DNA of 40,442 nt, taken from NCBI GenBank assembly GCA_947590905.1, contig CANQCU010000014.1:1-40442 (forward strand), given 5' to 3'. Positions 38,782 through 40,442 of this stretch are shown piece by piece. The notes beneath the pieces are model-generated. The model did no database searches, was not told the DNA's origin, and saw only the letters and a program-made list of their open reading frames with translations. The position numbers and the translations under genes are program-made. Source of the DNA: an uncultured Clostridia bacterium. Its GTDB lineage: Bacteria > Bacillota > Clostridia > TANB77 > CAG-508. How positions within the stretch are numbered: position 1 is the first letter of the stretch; each line of letters begins with the position of its first letter.

Positions 38782-39414
38782 ATGATAAATACAATAATAT
38801 TAAGTAAAAATTTCTATTTTGTAAAAAATGTTCTAGAAAATATGGATCCTGATTTTTATTGTCGAGTTATGAGTAACATCTCAGAAGTTAAAAAAGGAGT
38901 GGAAAATGGTGAAATCGATTTAATACTATTAGATGATGACTTAGATCAAAGATTTAAAAGGAATATACTTTATAAATGCCAAAGATTTACTATGATACTC
39001 AATTTGCATAATGATTTTAAAGATATGGTTTTAAATCCTGTAATAAAAAATAGACTAGATACTATTCTAAAGCATCATCAAGAAGAAGTTTTGAGAAACA
39101 GAATTTTATTAGAGCTTTTATCTTTAGGATATAGTGTAAATCTTCAAGGTACATACTTTTTGCTAGATACTATTATAGAAACTTTACACAGAAAAGAAGA
39201 AATTACTTATAATTTATTTAATGATATTTATCCTGTCATTGCCAAAAAATATGGTAAAACTGTATATAATATTTCAAATAGTATTTATCTTGCTACGCTT
39301 AGGATGTATTGTGAATGTAGCCCAGAAAAAATAAAAAAATATTTCTATTTTTATGATGATGTAAAACCTACAATTAAACAAGTACTCATAACTATTATTA
39401 ATAAATTTTGGTAA
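38782..39414 (+). CDS. Spo0A-like DNA-binding protein with degenerate receiver
   Basis: I choose ATG 38782, seven bases after AAAGGAGTG; upstream in-frame ATG 38650 lacks a good site. This 210-residue protein has a receiver-like N-terminal half (about 1-100) that keeps DLILLDDDLD but lacks the N-terminal acidic pair and the conserved KP lysine. The C-terminal half (about 108-210) aligns with the Spo0A DNA-binding domain (LLSLGYSVNLQGTYFLLDTI, IYPVIAKKYGKTV, KPTIKQVLITI). The Spo0A recognition helix RVERAIRHAIE is replaced by NISNSIYLATLRM, so target recognition must differ. It is either a diverged sporulation regulator or a relative with a new role. It probably acts without phosphorylation. 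Confidence 0.78.
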   Translation: MINTIILSKNFYFVKNVLENMDPDFYCRVMSNISEVKKGVENGEIDLILLDDDLDQRFKRNILYKCQRFTMILNLHNDFKDMVLNPVIKNRLDTILKHHQEEVLRNRILLELLSLGYSVNLQGTYFLLDTIIETLHRKEEITYNLFNDIYPVIAKKYGKTVYNISNSIYLATLRMYCECSPEKIKKYFYFYDDVKPTIKQVLITIINKFW

Positions 39415-39543
39415 TATTAATTTATAATATTGTAGTTTTAACTTGATTTACAATTTACAGAGTAAATCATTATTTAGCCTTGTTTGTAGACATAAAAATT
39501 AAGCCAATAATTGCCTAATTTGCAAGTTTTTTAGCGATAATAC

Positions 39544-39572
39544 TTTATTTTTTTAGAAATATGTAGTATAAT
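39544..39572 (+). promoter_or_regulatory. Likely promoter of the NfeD/SPFH pair
   Basis: A weak -35 TTTATT (39544-39549), a 17-bp spacer and a -10 TATAAT (39567-39572) lie 80 bp upstream of the NfeD start. The rest of 39415-39651 is AT-rich and holds nothing else I can name. Confidence 0.45.
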
Positions 39573-39651
39573 AAGTAATGGAAATTTAAATCGAATGCTA
39601 AAATATAATATTTATGAGTATCAAATTGCTCTTATGAAAGGTGGAGTTTTT

Positions 39652-40080
39652 ATGTGGTATATTTGGTTAATAGCAGCAGGTATCTTCTTTGTAGCAGAAA
39701 TTATGACTGTTGGTTTCATGATTTTTTGGCTAGGAGTTTCTGCTCTTATTACTTGTATAGTAAGCCTATTTACCTCAAATTTGATTATTCAAACAAGTGT
39801 ATTTGTAATTCTTTCTGCTTTACTTTTATTATTAACAAGACCTTTTGTTGAGAAATTTATTATAAAGAAAGATGATAAAGTTGTAACTAATGCCTATTCT
39901 ATAATTGGAAAAGAAGCTGAAGTTATAAAAGCATTTGATAAGAGTACTAAAATTGGTCAAATAAGAGTAGATTCAGAAGTTTGGACCGCTAAATGTGAAA
40001 ATGATGAACTTCTTAATGAAGGAGAAAAAGTAGAAGTTTTAGCAATAGATGGAGTAAAGGCAATCGTAAATAAAATTTAG
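39652..40080 (+). CDS. NfeD family membrane protein
   Basis: ATG 39652 (MWYIWLIAAG) is preferred because AAAGGTGGAG precedes it; the frame is open further upstream. This 142-residue protein has three or four membrane helices in residues 1-70 followed by a C-terminal OB-fold (VVTNAYSIIGKEAEVIKAF, GQIRVDSEVWTAKCENDE, VEVLAIDGVKAIVNKI). This is the short, protease-less NfeD form. NfeD proteins are usually encoded next to SPFH/stomatin proteins, as here, and work in membrane microdomain organisation or quality control. Confidence 0.9.
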   Translation: MWYIWLIAAGIFFVAEIMTVGFMIFWLGVSALITCIVSLFTSNLIIQTSVFVILSALLLLLTRPFVEKFIIKKDDKVVTNAYSIIGKEAEVIKAFDKSTKIGQIRVDSEVWTAKCENDELLNEGEKVEVLAIDGVKAIVNKI

Positions 40081-40122
40081 TTTTTAATGTTTTAAATATA
40101 TATATTTAAAGGAGGATTTTTT

Positions 40123-40442
40123 ATGTGGTTTTTAATAGTATTACTTGTAATTATTTTAATAATTGCATTTAAATCAATTAAAATCGTTAAACAAGCTGAG
40201 GTTTACATCATTGAAAGATTAGGAAAATATCATAAAATTGCAGACGCTGGTCTTACAATTATTATTCCTTTCTTTGATCATGTACGTTCTGTTGTAAGTT
40301 TAAAACAACAAACAATGGATATTCCACCTCAAGGAGTTATTACAAAAGATAATGTTACAATAACAATAGATACTGTAGTTTTCTATAAAATTACAGACCC
40401 TGCAAAAGCAGTTTATGAAATTCAATCTTTAAGAAAAGGTAT
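40123..40442 (+). CDS. SPFH/stomatin-like protein (partial, cut by window end)
   Basis: The first 106 codons are present. An N-terminal membrane helix (WFLIVLLVIILIIAF) is followed by the SPFH domain: EVYIIERLGKYHKIADAGLT, IIPFFDHVRSVVSLKQQ, MDIPPQGVITKDNVTITID and VVFYKITDPAKAVYEI. This is the slipin/QmcA type. AAAGGAGG precedes ATG 40123, 42 bp after the NfeD stop, so the two form an NfeD-SPFH operon. The gene runs off the window on the right. Confidence 0.92.
   Translation, partial: MWFLIVLLVIILIIAFKSIKIVKQAEVYIIERLGKYHKIADAGLTIIIPFFDHVRSVVSLKQQTMDIPPQGVITKDNVTITIDTVVFYKITDPAKAVYEIQSLRKG

Overview
The window is AT-rich chromosomal DNA of a low-GC, Gram-positive type anaerobe, most likely an uncultured gut member of the Clostridia. 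The indicators are AGGAGG-type ribosome binding sites, a desulfoferrodoxin-type superoxide reductase, a bile-salt-hydrolase-like enzyme, a fused glutathione synthase (GshF), a Spo0A-like DNA-binding protein, and a TasA/SipW-like surface-protein locus. The taxon is inferred; there is no rRNA or tRNA gene in the window.

Layout. 1-298: non-coding, with a perfect 34-bp inverted repeat. 299-3797 (minus): response regulator, ABC ATPase, ABC permease, histidine kinase (antimicrobial-peptide-type sensing and efflux). 3871-9777 (minus): GT-C membrane glycosyltransferase, membrane-anchored hypothetical, acyltransferase-3, superoxide reductase, ECF sigma factor with anti-sigma-like partner. 9841-18163 (minus): cardiolipin synthase, ABC-F ATPase, GshF, hypothetical, bile-salt-hydrolase-like enzyme. 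18181-23141 (minus): giant MMPL/RND exporter, TSCPD protein, TtcA-like enzyme. 23366-26235 (plus): TasA-like protein, SipW-like peptidase, DUF5305-like protein. 26263-31091 (minus): alanine racemase, MgtA-type ATPase, a small GC-rich gene, Apt. 31383-33634: three more GC-rich genes with foreign-looking codon use. 33685-38487 (minus): Obg, TrpRS, RpiB, ThrRS. 38782-40442 (plus): Spo0A-like protein, NfeD, SPFH protein (cut by the window end).

Main discovery. Eight genes are broken by apparent frameshifts, including the normally essential obg and trpS. All eleven breaks are the same event. An in-frame CGG codon is followed by A or C, and the protein continues in the +1 frame if the C is ignored and GGA/GGC is read as glycine. 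The restored glycines include the invariant Walker A glycines of both ABC-F domains, the EGRKTFAN glycine of the P-type ATPase, the [11 protein letters not shown] glycine of TrpRS and two glycines of Obg. All eight genes become uninterrupted with exactly one base removed per site. In the AT-rich genes I found no in-frame CGG that has to be read as arginine. I infer a general CGG-dependent +1 recoding: either first-base skipping at an unassigned codon, or a glycine tRNA reading the quadruplets CGGA/CGGC. The only in-frame CGGs read as arginine (four) lie in three GC-rich, probably acquired genes, which this decoding rule would truncate. That contrast is the strongest internal tension and a way to test the idea.
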